From the NCBI GenBank assembly GCA_965199665.1, contig OZ241208.1, positions 2,294,001 through 2,358,000 on the forward strand: 64,000 bases of DNA, given 5' to 3'. This DNA is from JAVVHH01 sp965199665. GTDB lineage: Bacteria > Pseudomonadota > Alphaproteobacteria > Acetobacterales > Acetobacteraceae. Below, piece by piece: positions 1 to 9,338 of this stretch; the first letter of the stretch is position 1, and each line of letters starts with the position of its first letter. Made by a program: the position numbers and the translations under genes. The notes beneath the pieces were generated by a model. The model searched no databases, had not been told where the DNA came from, and saw only the letters and a list, made by a program, of their open reading frames with translations.

Positions 1-613
1 AGCCGCGCCTGCAGGTCCTTCAGCAGGTTGACCACCTGGGCCTGGATCGAGACGTCCAGCGCGCTGACCGGCTCGTCGCAGACGACCAGCGCCGGTTCGA
101 CGGCCAGGGCGCGCGCGATGCCGATGCGCTGGCGCTGGCCGCCGGAGAACTCGTGGGGGTAGCGCGCGGCGTGATACGGCGAGAGGCCGACCAGGGCCAG
201 CAGTTCGGCCACCCGCGCCGACCGGGCCGCCCGATCGCCGATCCGGTGCACGATCAACGGCTCTTCCAGGATCTCGCCCACGGTCATGCGCGGGTTGAGC
301 GAGGCGAACGGGTCCTGGAACACGATCTGCATCCGCCGGCGCAGGCGGCGCAGGGCCGGGCCGGTCAGCGTCGTGATGTCCTGCCCTTCGAAGCGGACCG
401 ACCCGGTGGTCGGCTCGATCAAGCGCAGGACCAGGCGGGCCGTGGTGCTCTTGCCGCAGCCGCTCTCGCCGACCAGGGCCAGCGTCTCGCCGCGGGCCAC
501 GGAGAAACCGATGCCGTCCACGGCGCGGACATGGCCGGCGGTGCGCGCGAACACGATGCCGCGGCGCAGCGGATACAGCTTGCTGAGCCCGTCCACCTCC
601 AGCAGGGCGTCGC

Positions 614-617
<4 letters not shown>
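1..617 (-). CDS. Dipeptide/oligopeptide ABC transporter ATPase (DppF-like), 3' truncated by window
   Basis: Cytoplasmic ATPase subunit of a peptide-type ABC importer. About 205 N-terminal residues are visible. They include the Walker A segment GESGCGKST, the Q-loop region QIVFQDPFASLNP, the signature SGGQRQRIG and Walker B leading to CDEPVSALDVS. All of these are typical of DppF/OppF. The chosen start is GTG at 617-615. It overlaps the TGA of the upstream DppD-like gene by 4 bp (GTGA), implying translational coupling. The C-terminal oligopeptide-binding extension lies outside the window. No permease or binding protein precedes the pair, so any partners must lie further downstream, to the left of the window, or elsewhere. 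Confidence 0.93.
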
Positions 618-1615
<998 letters not shown>

Positions 1616-1659
1616 GGTGGCATTAACGCCGCCATCGCCCCACCGCGCAACGGTCTGCC

Positions 1660-3021
1660 ATGTCACCGACGGACGCCGTCCGCCTTGCCCACGCCCATCT
1701 GCGGGCCGGCCGCTTCGCCGAGGCGCTCGCCGAGGCCGCGCCCGTGCGGCACGCGCCGGCCGGGGCGTTGCTGCACGCGCTGGCGCTGGCCGGAACGGGG
1801 CGGGCGGCCGAGGCGGCACCGCTGCTGGCCGCGATCGCCGCCGCCAACCCCGGGCATCGGCACCCGGTGCTGGACCTGCTGCCGCTGTTGCCGGCCGCGG
1901 CGGGGGTCGAGCATCTCCGCCAGGCTGCCGCGCTGCGCCCGCACGACCCGGCGCTCCCCGCCGCCCTGGGCGCCGCGCTGGCCGAGATCGGCCCGATGGG
2001 CGAGGCGATCGAAGCGTTCGCGACGGGGACGACGCTGGCGCCCGGAGATGCCAGCGGCTGGTCCAACCTCGGCAAGGCGCTCGCGGCGGCCGCACGGTTC
2101 GACGAGGCCGAGGCGGCCTTCGCCACCGCGCGCGGCCTGGCGCCGGGCGACCTCCAGATCGCCCACAACCACGCGCTCGCCACGTTGAAGAGCGGTCGCC
2201 TCCAAGCGGGCTGGCGCGCGCTGGGCGTGCGGCACGGGCTGCCGGGCCGCCCGCCTCCCCTGCCCGGCCCGCGGCTGACCACGCTGGACGTCGCGGGGCG
2301 GACGGTGCTGCTGCGCCACGAGGAGGGCTTCGGCGACACGCTGCATTTCGTCCGATACGCCGCCCCGCTCGCGGCGCGGGGCGCGCGGGTGATCGTGGCG
2401 GTGCCGGCGCCGTTGCGGCGGATCGTCTCGACGGCGACGGGCGTGGCTGAAGCAGTCGGGCTGGAGGATCGCCCTGCCTATGATGTCTGGGCACCGCTGC
2501 TCGACGTGCCCGGCTTGTTCGACGACGTGCCGGCATTCGCGCCCTACCTGCGGGCGGAGGGGTCCGGGCCGGCGCTGCCGCCGGGTCGCCGGATCGGGGT
2601 CGCCTGGGCCGGCGATCCGCGTCACAAGCAGGACCGGCAGCGATCGATCCCGCTCCCGGCGCTGACGCCGCTGGCGGCGCGCCGGGATGTGGCGTGGATC
2701 AGCCTGCAGAAAGGCGGGGCGGCGCCGGGCTGGATGCACGACCCGATGGGCACGGTCGCCGATTTCGCCGACACCGCGTCCATCGTGGCGCAGTTGGACG
2801 CGGTGGTGAGCGTCGATACCGCGGTGGCGCACCTGGCCGGCGCGATGGGCAAGCCGGTGTTGTTGCTGGACCGCTACGACGGATGCTGGCGTTGGCTGAC
2901 CGGGCGGACGGACAGCCCGTGGTATCCGACGCTGCGCCTGCTGCGGCAGCCCGCGCCGGGCGATTGGGCGGGCGCGGTGGCGGCGCTGCTGGACGCGCTG
3001 CCGGTCAGCGGAATGCCGTGA
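1660..3021 (+). CDS. TPR protein with C-terminal GT9/heptosyltransferase-like domain
   Basis: A 453-residue predicted cytoplasmic protein. The N-terminal half (about residues 5-190) is Ala/Leu-rich helical TPR-type sequence, for example SNLGKALAAAARFDEAEAAF. The C-terminal half resembles glycosyltransferase family 9/heptosyltransferase folds: LLRHEEGFGDTLHFVRYAAP, then GVAWAGDPRHKQDRQRSIPL, then VSVDTAVAHLAGAMGKPVLLL. The last corresponds to the nucleotide-sugar-binding loop. Such TPR-GT9 fusions are common in alphaproteobacteria and are usually linked to surface glycan or protein glycosylation. The acceptor here is unknown. Its TGA abuts the stop of convergent cbpM with no spacer. Confidence 0.85.
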   Translation: MSPTDAVRLAHAHLRAGRFAEALAEAAPVRHAPAGALLHALALAGTGRAAEAAPLLAAIAAANPGHRHPVLDLLPLLPAAAGVEHLRQAAALRPHDPALPAALGAALAEIGPMGEAIEAFATGTTLAPGDASGWSNLGKALAAAARFDEAEAAFATARGLAPGDLQIAHNHALATLKSGRLQAGWRALGVRHGLPGRPPPLPGPRLTTLDVAGRTVLLRHEEGFGDTLHFVRYAAPLAARGARVIVAVPAPLRRIVSTATGVAEAVGLEDRPAYDVWAPLLDVPGLFDDVPAFAPYLRAEGSGPALPPGRRIGVAWAGDPRHKQDRQRSIPLPALTPLAARRDVAWISLQKGGAAPGWMHDPMGTVADFADTASIVAQLDAVVSVDTAVAHLAGAMGKPVLLLDRYDGCWRWLTGRTDSPWYPTLRLLRQPAPGDWAGAVAALLDALPVSGMP

Positions 3022-3336
3022 TCAGGGCACCCGGTCGGGCAACTCGAGGGTGGCGAGGTCAATCCCCGCCTGCTGCAGCGCCGCCGCGAGCCGGCGCAGT
3101 TCCCGGCGGTGCTGGTGCATCTGGTCCAGCAGCGACAGCACCACGGGCATCGCGCTGGCACCGATCTCGAGTTCGCGCAGTTCCAGGATCAGCGTGAGCC
3201 GCGCGACGTCGATCTCGGCGAAGAGCAGCTCGGGGCCCTGCCGGGTCGGGCGGACCCAGTCCTCGGCCACCCAGGCATACAGCAACTGCTCGTCCAGGGC
3301 CGGCAGACGGGCCAGCACCGCTGCCAGCGGGATCAT
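3022..3336 (-). CDS. cbpM: Chaperone modulatory protein CbpM
   Basis: A 104-residue protein matching the CbpM family, which binds the J-domain of CbpA and blocks its stimulation of DnaK. Family-like features are the N-terminal DEQLLYAWVAEDWVRP segment (MerR-like helix-turn-helix) and a C-terminal helical region rich in Leu, Gln and Arg. The start is ATG at 3336-3334, with GAGGAG a few bases upstream. It overlaps the TGA of cbpA as ATGA, so the pair is co-transcribed and coupled. This is the standard cbpA-cbpM arrangement. Confidence 0.88.
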   Translation of the reverse strand: MIPLAAVLARLPALDEQLLYAWVAEDWVRPTRQGPELLFAEIDVARLTLILELRELEIGASAMPVVLSLLDQMHQHRRELRRLAAALQQAGIDLATLELPDRVP

Positions 3337-4256
3337 GCGGATCTCCTCAACGCCTCGCGCGGATCGAAGTCGGGGTGGCGCTCCTGCCATTCGCGGAGCG
3401 CTGTTTCCAGCGCCGCGTCGCGCGGACCGACGACGAGCCGCAACGTGACGAACATGTCGCCCGCCGCCTCGCCGCCGCTTTCGGCCACGCCGCGGCCGCG
3501 CAGCCGCAGTCGGGCGCCGGCGTCCGAGCCCGCCGGGATCGCCAGGTTCACCTCGCCGCGCGGCGTCGGCACCGGCACTCGCGCGCCGCCCACCGCCTCG
3601 GCCAGCGTCACCGGCAGGTCGACCTCCACGTTGCGGCCGACCCGGCGGTAAACCGGGTGCGACGCGATCGCGACCTCGATCAGAGCGTCGCCATCCGGCC
3701 CGCCCAGCCGGCCCGGATCGCCCTTGCCGCGCAGGCGCAGCGACTGGCCGTCCTCGATGCCGGCGGGAATGCGCACGTCGACGGTTTCGCCGCCGGGCAA
3801 GGTGAGCCGCTCGGTGGCGCCGTTGATGGCGGACAGGAACGGCACCTCGAGCCGGTAGCGCCGGTCGGCGCCCTTGCGTGGGCGGGTCCCGCCCGTCTCG
3901 CGACCGAAATACTCACCGAAGATGTCGCCGAGGCTTTCAGGATCGATACCGCCGCCATTGCCGTATCGGCTGCCGGCCTCGCCACCGGCGAAGTCGCGAT
4001 AGTACTGCCGTTCCGGCCGGGCCTGGCGCTCCTGGCCGGCGGCGTCGATTTCGCCCCGGTCAAACTTGGCGCGCCGTTCCGGGTCCGACAGGATCTCGTT
4101 GGCCGCGTTGGCCGCCTTGAACCGATCCTCGGCGCCCTTGTCGCCGGGGTTGAGGTCCGGATGGTTCTTCTTGGCGATCGTGCGGAACGCCGAGCGAATC
4201 TCGTCGGACGTCGCGGTCCGGCTCACGCCGAGCGTTTGGTAGGGGTCATTCGCCAT
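3333..4256 (-). CDS. cbpA: DnaJ-class co-chaperone CbpA
   Basis: A 307-residue type-B J-protein. The N-terminal J-domain (about residues 4-70) has the HPD motif in IAKKNHPDLNPGDKGAEDRF. A Gly/Arg-rich linker follows (about 75-125), then two C-terminal substrate-binding beta domains (LEVPFLSAINGATERLTLPGG; LPVTLAEAVGGARVPVPTP). There is no zinc-finger domain, as expected for CbpA rather than DnaJ. It stimulates DnaK ATPase and is held in check by the coupled CbpM. No Shine-Dalgarno is visible before ATG 4256. A strong sigma70-like promoter ends about 7 nt upstream, so the mRNA may be leaderless. Confidence 0.92.
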   Translation of the reverse strand: MANDPYQTLGVSRTATSDEIRSAFRTIAKKNHPDLNPGDKGAEDRFKAANAANEILSDPERRAKFDRGEIDAAGQERQARPERQYYRDFAGGEAGSRYGNGGGIDPESLGDIFGEYFGRETGGTRPRKGADRRYRLEVPFLSAINGATERLTLPGGETVDVRIPAGIEDGQSLRLRGKGDPGRLGGPDGDALIEVAIASHPVYRRVGRNVEVDLPVTLAEAVGGARVPVPTPRGEVNLAIPAGSDAGARLRLRGRGVAESGGEAAGDMFVTLRLVVGPRDAALETALREWQERHPDFDPREALRRSA

Positions 4257-4263
4257 GGGGGCC

Positions 4264-4292
4264 TATTTAGGAATTGCGTCGCCTGCGTGCAA
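4264..4292 (-). promoter_or_regulatory. Predicted sigma70-type promoter of cbpA-cbpM
   Basis: On the minus strand, TTGCAC (4292-4287) and TAAATA (4269-4264) are separated by exactly 17 nt. Six or seven bases after the -10 box is the A of the cbpA ATG, so transcription would start at or next to the start codon. Elements were read by eye; no transcript data. Confidence 0.45.
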
Positions 4293-4377
4293 ACAGGGTC
4301 GTTGTCATGGAAACGGGGTAGCAGGCGAGAGCAGGATCGCGTCGCATCGCGGCCACACCGCAACCGCGAGGTCGTCC

Positions 4378-4914
4378 ATGCCGAAACCCCTGCTCCATTT
4401 CCTTGCCGGTGCCTCGTTGCTGGCCGCGCCGCTCGCCGTCAGCCCGGCCCGGGCCGCGCCGATCAGCGCCACCTACGCCATCACGGCCTCAAGCTTCAGC
4501 GACATCCTGTTCGGCACGACGCCGCCGGCCGACCCGTTCCGCCTGGTCCTCTCGATCAGCTTCGACCCGGCGGCGGGCGACCAGTTCGACTACGGCGCCG
4601 GCATCACGCTGCTGAGCAGCACGCGCCCGGTCGGCACGCCGCTGGTGTTCGACTACGACAGCGCCAACGACATCCTGACCGTCGACGGCGCCGGGCTGAG
4701 CACGGCGATCTCGGCGGGGACGGACGACGTGCTGGCCGAGCTGGACGGGATCAAGACGGGCCGGCCGGCGTTCGGCGGGCTGGAATACACGGCGGCGGGC
4801 ACGACGGGCATTTACCTCAGCACGACCGGTGACGTGTCGGTGCCAGAGCCGGCGTCGATGCTGGTGCTGTTCGGCGGCTTGCTCGGCCTGGCTGCCTTCC
4901 GTCGTCGGGCTTGA
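4378..4914 (+). CDS. PEP-CTERM sorting-signal protein of unknown function
   Basis: A 178-residue secreted protein. It has an N-terminal Sec signal peptide (PLLHFLAGASLLAAPLAVSPARA, cleavage near residue 25) and a low-complexity beta-rich body. The C-terminus is a textbook PEP-CTERM tripartite signal: VPEPASM, a hydrophobic helix and a terminal RRR cluster. In known systems this signal is recognised by exosortase/EpsH and the protein is attached to, or exported with, exopolysaccharide. No exosortase is in the window. The start ATG 4378 gives the signal peptide directly. The body lacks a recognisable domain. Confidence 0.85.
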   Translation: MPKPLLHFLAGASLLAAPLAVSPARAAPISATYAITASSFSDILFGTTPPADPFRLVLSISFDPAAGDQFDYGAGITLLSSTRPVGTPLVFDYDSANDILTVDGAGLSTAISAGTDDVLAELDGIKTGRPAFGGLEYTAAGTTGIYLSTTGDVSVPEPASMLVLFGGLLGLAAFRRRA

Positions 4915-4949
4915 AGGGGGCGGGCTTGAAGGGGGCGGGCTGAACGGGG
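4906..4949 (+). repeat. 15-bp tandem repeat spanning a stop codon
   Basis: The unit CGGGCTTGAAGGGGG occurs twice in tandem (4906-4920, 4921-4935), followed by a partial third copy (4936-4949). The first unit contains the TGA stop of the PEP-CTERM gene. It may be replication slippage and is not obviously functional. Confidence 0.7.
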
Positions 4950-4972
4950 CGGCCGGGGAAACCCGGCCGCCC
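4947..4972. terminator. Hairpin between convergent genes
   Basis: A perfect 11-bp GC-only stem (4947-4957 with 4962-4972) closes a GAAA tetraloop. It sits in the 65-bp gap between the PEP-CTERM gene (+) and phoD (-), so it can serve both transcripts. No U-tract follows on either side, so it is a hairpin-type rather than a canonical intrinsic terminator. Confidence 0.6.
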
Positions 4973-4979
4973 GCTCGGC

Positions 4980-6767
4980 TCAGACGGTCTGGCTGATGCT
5001 CACCGTGTTCACCGGCACGGTGAAGCTGGCGAGCTGCAGCAGGCTGGCGGTCGGCTGCTTGACGGTGCTGACCGCGCGGAAGTCGCAGATCATTCGGTCC
5101 GGCGTCACGGTGAGGATTGCGTAGCCCCAGGTGGCGCCGTTCCAAAACTGGATATGCGGGTTGTAGGCGCGGATCAGCTGCGAGAAGCCGTCGATCGGCA
5201 ACCCGGTCTGCCCCGCGCGGACCGCGCCGGCGGGCAGGCTGGGGACGCTGGCCGTGTTGAGCGGGCCCTCGACCATGGCGTCGTAGTAATTGCCCGAGCT
5301 GATCGCGCCGACCATGAACTCCACGCCCATCGGCGCCTCGGCCGTGTTGTTGAAGTCCGTCTTGAGGTAGGAGGCGAGGTAGAGGTGGGCGTCGCCGGAG
5401 ATGGTGACGAAGTTCTTGACCCCGGCATTCTTGATGGTCCCGAGGATGCTGGCCCGCTCCACCGGATAACCGTCCCACTGGTCGAGGTCGAAATACTCGA
5501 CCTGCGGCACGCCCGGCGGCCCGATCAGGTATTGGCAGACCATGACCTCGTTGGCCCACACCTTCCAGGTCGCGGTCGAACCGGTGATCTGGCCGAGGAA
5601 CCACTGCTTCTGCGCGGCGCCGAGCATGGTGCGCGCCGGGTCGGCCACGTTGCCGCAGCCGGTGGTGAGGTAGCGCTGACCCTGCGCATCGCCGCAGGGC
5701 GGGCCGTCGCGGTAGAGCCGCTCATCGGTGACGACCAGGTCGAGCAGGCTGCCGAAGCGGAAGGTGCGGTAGATCTGGATGGAGTTCTCCCAATCCAGGT
5801 TCGGGTTGAACGGCACGGCGGCCAGGCCGTGCTCCCACCAGGCCTGGCTCGCCTGCTGGCGCAACAGCGGCTTGGGCGTGGTGGCGGACTCGCCCGGATT
5901 TGGCGTGTCCTCGTGGAACTGGCCGTGGCAGTCGTTCATGAACTCGTGGTCGTCCCACAGCTGGATCATGGCGAAGCGCTCGTGCATCGCCTGGATGTTC
6001 GCGTCGGACCGGTAGGTCTGATATAAATGCCGGTAGTCGGACAGGTTCTGCGGGTATTGCGCGCCCGACGGATAGGGCGGCACCACGCGGACGGAGCCGG
6101 CGACGGTGGACCCGTCGGACAGGTATTCGTAGATGTAGTCGCCGAGGTGGACCACGACGTCCACGTCGTCCTGCGCGAGGTAGCCGTAGGCGTTGAAGAA
6201 GCCGTTGCTCCAGTCCTGGCAGACCACGTAGCCGATGCGGAGCTGCTGCAGCGCGGCGCCGGGCTGCGGCAGGGTCTTGAAGCGGCCGGTGCGGCTGGCG
6301 ACGCCGTTGAAGATGAAGCGGTAGTAGTAGAGCGTGAACGGCTGCATCGCGGCGCTCTGCAGCGGCAGCTTGATCGTGTTGTCGCGCGAGGCCTGGATGC
6401 TGGCGAGGCCCTGCAGCCGGATGGTGCCGGATGCGAAGGACGGGTACGTCGCGATCTGCCACCCCGCCTGCTGCAGGCCGGAGCCGACGACGAGCGGGGA
6501 GACGCGGGTCCAGATCACGCAGCCATTCGGGTTCGGGTCGCCCGCGGCCACGCTCTGCGGGAACGTCGCCGCCTGGTTCTGCGGGGTCGCCTGCGGGTTG
6601 ATGCTGAAGGGCGAGGTCAGCCCGGCCGCATCGGCGGTCAGGATCAGCGGGACCTGGCCCTGATAGGCGGGATGCTCCAACGCGTTCGTCGCCGCGCCGG
6701 CCGCGGCCCAAACGACCGCACCGGCCCCCAGCTTCTTCAGGAAATCGCGCCGCTCCATCGCACTCAT
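4980..6767 (-). CDS. phoD: PhoD-family alkaline phosphatase/phosphodiesterase, Tat-exported
   Basis: A 595-residue predicted periplasmic metallophosphatase. The N-terminus carries a Tat signal (ERRDFLKKLGAGAVVWAAAG). The Fe3+/Ca2+-binding PhoD core motifs are present: CQDWSNGFFNAY, LGDYIYEY, WDDHEFMND and ISGDAHLYL. An N-terminal fibronectin-like PhoD_N domain (QSVAAGDPNPNGCVIWTRVSP) precedes the catalytic domain. It would release phosphate from phosphoesters. ATG 6767 was chosen; ATG 6758 gives a Tat signal with only three fewer residues. No Pho box was identified. It converges with the PEP-CTERM gene. Confidence 0.88.
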   Translation of the reverse strand: MSAMERRDFLKKLGAGAVVWAAAGAATNALEHPAYQGQVPLILTADAAGLTSPFSINPQATPQNQAATFPQSVAAGDPNPNGCVIWTRVSPLVVGSGLQQAGWQIATYPSFASGTIRLQGLASIQASRDNTIKLPLQSAAMQPFTLYYYRFIFNGVASRTGRFKTLPQPGAALQQLRIGYVVCQDWSNGFFNAYGYLAQDDVDVVVHLGDYIYEYLSDGSTVAGSVRVVPPYPSGAQYPQNLSDYRHLYQTYRSDANIQAMHERFAMIQLWDDHEFMNDCHGQFHEDTPNPGESATTPKPLLRQQASQAWWEHGLAAVPFNPNLDWENSIQIYRTFRFGSLLDLVVTDERLYRDGPPCGDAQGQRYLTTGCGNVADPARTMLGAAQKQWFLGQITGSTATWKVWANEVMVCQYLIGPPGVPQVEYFDLDQWDGYPVERASILGTIKNAGVKNFVTISGDAHLYLASYLKTDFNNTAEAPMGVEFMVGAISSGNYYDAMVEGPLNTASVPSLPAGAVRAGQTGLPIDGFSQLIRAYNPHIQFWNGATWGYAILTVTPDRMICDFRAVSTVKQPTASLLQLASFTVPVNTVSISQTV

Positions 6768-6879
6768 CCACCCGTCGTTTGAAGGACGGTACGGCGGCGC
6801 GTCGGCCGCCGTCATCTACTCTCGATGAAGTTTGGGAGAAGCTCGCGGCCCGGTTGCAGGCGGGCGTCGCGCTGCCTTT

Positions 6880-8228
6880 ATGGCGGTCATGACCCAGCAA
6901 CTGCATCTCGGCGCGTTCATGCGGCCGGTCGGCATCCATACCGCATGGTGGCGGGTGCCTGGCGCGCTTCCGGACGCCAACTTCAACCTGTCCCACCTCG
7001 TCCGTTTCGCGCAAACGCTGGAGCGCGGCTGTTTCGACGCGTTCTTCATGGCCGATCATCTGGCCCTGCTGAACATGCCGATGGACGCGTTGCGGCGGAG
7101 CGCGACCGCCACGTCGTTCGAGCCGCTGACGCTGCTGTCGGCGCTGGCCATGGTCACGCAGCGGATCGGCCTGGTGGCCACCGCCTCCACCACCTTCGAC
7201 GAACCCTACCACATCGCCCGCCGCTTCGCGTCCTTGGACCACATCAGCGGCGGGCGCGCCGGCTGGAACATCGTCACCACCGCCAACCCGGATGCCGCGC
7301 TGAACTTCGGCGACTCGACGCAGATGGAGCACGACGAGCGGTATCGCCGGGCGCAGGAGTTCTTCGACGTCGTCACCGGGCTGTGGGACAGCTGGGCGGA
7401 CGATGCCTGGCTGCGGGACGTGCAATCCGGCCTGTTCTTCGACCCGGCTAAGCTGCACCGGCTCGACCACCAGGGCGAGTTCCTGTCGGTCGCCGGGCCG
7501 CTCAACATCGCGCGCCCGGTGCAGGGGTGGCCGGTGATCGTGCAGGCCGGCGGGTCGGCGGCGGGGCGCAGCTTCGCGGCGGCGACCTCGGAGGTGATCT
7601 TCGCCAGCCAGCGCACGATGGAGGAAGGCCGCGCCTTTTCCGACGACATGCGGGCGCGGGTCACGGCGGCCGGGCGCGACGGCAGCAAGCTACGCATCCT
7701 GCCCGCCGCGCTGGTAGTGGTGGGCGGCACGGAGGCGGAGGCGCGGGCCAAGAAGGCCGAGCTGGACGCGCTCGTGCATCCGGATAGCGGCATCCCGAAC
7801 CTGTCGCTGCGGCTCGGCGTGGATGCGTCGGGCTTCGACCTGGACGCGGAGCTGCCGGAGCTGCCGACCACCAACCAGGGCCAGAGCGGCCAGGCGGCGC
7901 TGGTGGCGCAGGCACGGCGCGAGCGGCTCACGGTGCGCCAGCTCGCACAGATGGCGGGCGGCTATTCTGGGCTGCAGATGGTGGGCACCCCCGAGCAGAT
8001 CGCCGCCGAGATGGGCGCATGGCTGGCGGCGGGCGCCAGCGACGGCTTCAACGTGATGTCCATACGGTGCCGGCCGGGCTTGACGATTTCGTCGACGGCG
8101 TGGTGCCGGAACTGCAGCGGCGCGGCTTGTTCCGCACCGCCTACGAGGGCGCCACGCTACGCGACCACCTCGATCTGCCCCGGCCGGCGAACCGCTTCTT
8201 CGCAGAACAGAGACGGGCCGCCGAGTAA
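6880..8228 (+). pseudogene. Luciferase-like FMN-dependent monooxygenase (NtaA/SnaA/DszA type), frameshifted near the C-terminus
   Basis: About 450 residues of an LLM-class flavin monooxygenase. Family-like stretches include LGAFMRPVGIHTAWWR, FDAFFMADHLAL, ISGGRAGWNIVTTANPDAA and PVIVQAGGSAAGR. The frame reads through DGFNVM at 8056-8058 and then turns to nonsense. The expected C-terminus (TVPAGLDDFVDGVVPELQ) continues in another frame and stops at 8228. One base appears to be missing near 8060. Either the gene is a recent pseudogene or this is a sequencing error. The start ATG 6880 has an alternative at 6889. No flavin reductase partner is adjacent. Confidence 0.8.
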
Positions 8229-8240
8229 CGGGTGCCCGAG

Positions 8241-9257
8241 TTAGGCGGGCACCTGTTCGGCCAGGGCCAGCATCTCGGCGGCCAACTTCGTCTTCTCGGC
8301 AAAGATCTTCCATGACGAGGCCCGCGCGGTCTGTTGCCATGCCTCCACCGTCCCGTTGGACATGGGCGTGACCTCGACCCCGGCCGCCGCGTAGACCTTG
8401 GCCAGCTCCAGGTCATCCGCCTGGGCACCGGCGAGGTTGAACGGGATCAGTTCCTCCCCGACCGCCATCATGGCCTCCTGCTCGGCCGGGCTGAGCGTGG
8501 CCCAGATCGCCTTGGAGACCAGGATCGGTTCCAGGATGAAGAAGAAGCTCCGCTCTCCCGGCGTGGTCAGGTATTTGCAGGTTTCCTGCAACTTGAACGA
8601 CAGGAACGAGCTGGAACTGGTGCATGCGGCGTCCATCACGCCCGTCTGCATGCCGATATAGATCTCGTTGGACGGCATGGACGACACGGAAGCTCCGGCC
8701 GCGGTGAACATCTCGTCCATCTCGCGCGACCCGCCGCGGATCTTCATGCCTTTGGCGTCGGCCGGACCGACCAGCTTGCGGGTGCGAGAGGCCATGCCGC
8801 CGGATTGCCACATCCAGCTCACCAGAACGATCCCCTTGCTGTCGAGCAGCTGCGTCAGCGCCTTGCCGATCGGGTGCGTGCGCCACGCGTAGCCTTGGGC
8901 ATAGCTCGTCACCACCGCCGGCATGAAGGTGATGTTCATCTCGTGGATCTCGCCGCCGGCGTAGGTCAGCGGGACCAGCCCCATGTCCAGCGCGCCTTTC
9001 CGCAGCGCGCTGATCTGGGCAAAGGTCTTCATCAGCGACGCGTTGGGATAGATCTCGAACTGCAGCGACCCGTTCGTGCGGCGGGTGACCTGCTCGGCGA
9101 AGCGGCGGCAGATACGATCGCGGAAGTCACCGGCCTCGCCGGAGCTGGCGGGGAAATGGTGCGAGATCTTCAGCGTGCGGGGGGCGGCCTTGGCCCGACC
9201 GATCAACGCAGGCGTCGCCAGTGCTGCCAGGGCGGCGCGTCTCGTCCAGTTCTGCAT
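8241..9257 (-). CDS. TRAP transporter substrate-binding protein (DctP family)
   Basis: A 338-residue periplasmic binding protein for C4-dicarboxylate-type or related organic acids. It has a Tat/Sec-like signal (NWTRRAALAALATPALIG, cleavage after AKA). DctP-fold features follow: SHHFPASSGEAGDF, EIYPNASLMK, LRKGALDMGLVPLTYAGGEI and IYIGMQTGVMDA, which carries the usual ligand-contact region. The start ATG 9257 is preceded by GGGAGGA at good spacing. Adjacent DctQ and DctM membrane subunits, normally obligatory, are absent. The protein must borrow a permease or be encoded apart from it. Confidence 0.88.
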   Translation of the reverse strand: MQNWTRRAALAALATPALIGRAKAAPRTLKISHHFPASSGEAGDFRDRICRRFAEQVTRRTNGSLQFEIYPNASLMKTFAQISALRKGALDMGLVPLTYAGGEIHEMNITFMPAVVTSYAQGYAWRTHPIGKALTQLLDSKGIVLVSWMWQSGGMASRTRKLVGPADAKGMKIRGGSREMDEMFTAAGASVSSMPSNEIYIGMQTGVMDAACTSSSSFLSFKLQETCKYLTTPGERSFFFILEPILVSKAIWATLSPAEQEAMMAVGEELIPFNLAGAQADDLELAKVYAAAGVEVTPMSNGTVEAWQQTARASSWKIFAEKTKLAAEMLALAEQVPA

Positions 9258-9338
9258 GGCCGTCCTCCCGCACGGGGACTGTTTGCCCCGCATCGAGGGA
9301 ACGCTACACCGGAGGCGTCCGTGCTGTAAAAGCGGCGC

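Noticed and set aside
8056..8070. Programmed ribosomal frameshift in the monooxygenase
   Set aside because: No slippery heptamer or downstream structure is evident, and homologues of this family are single frame. A one-base lesion or error is simpler.
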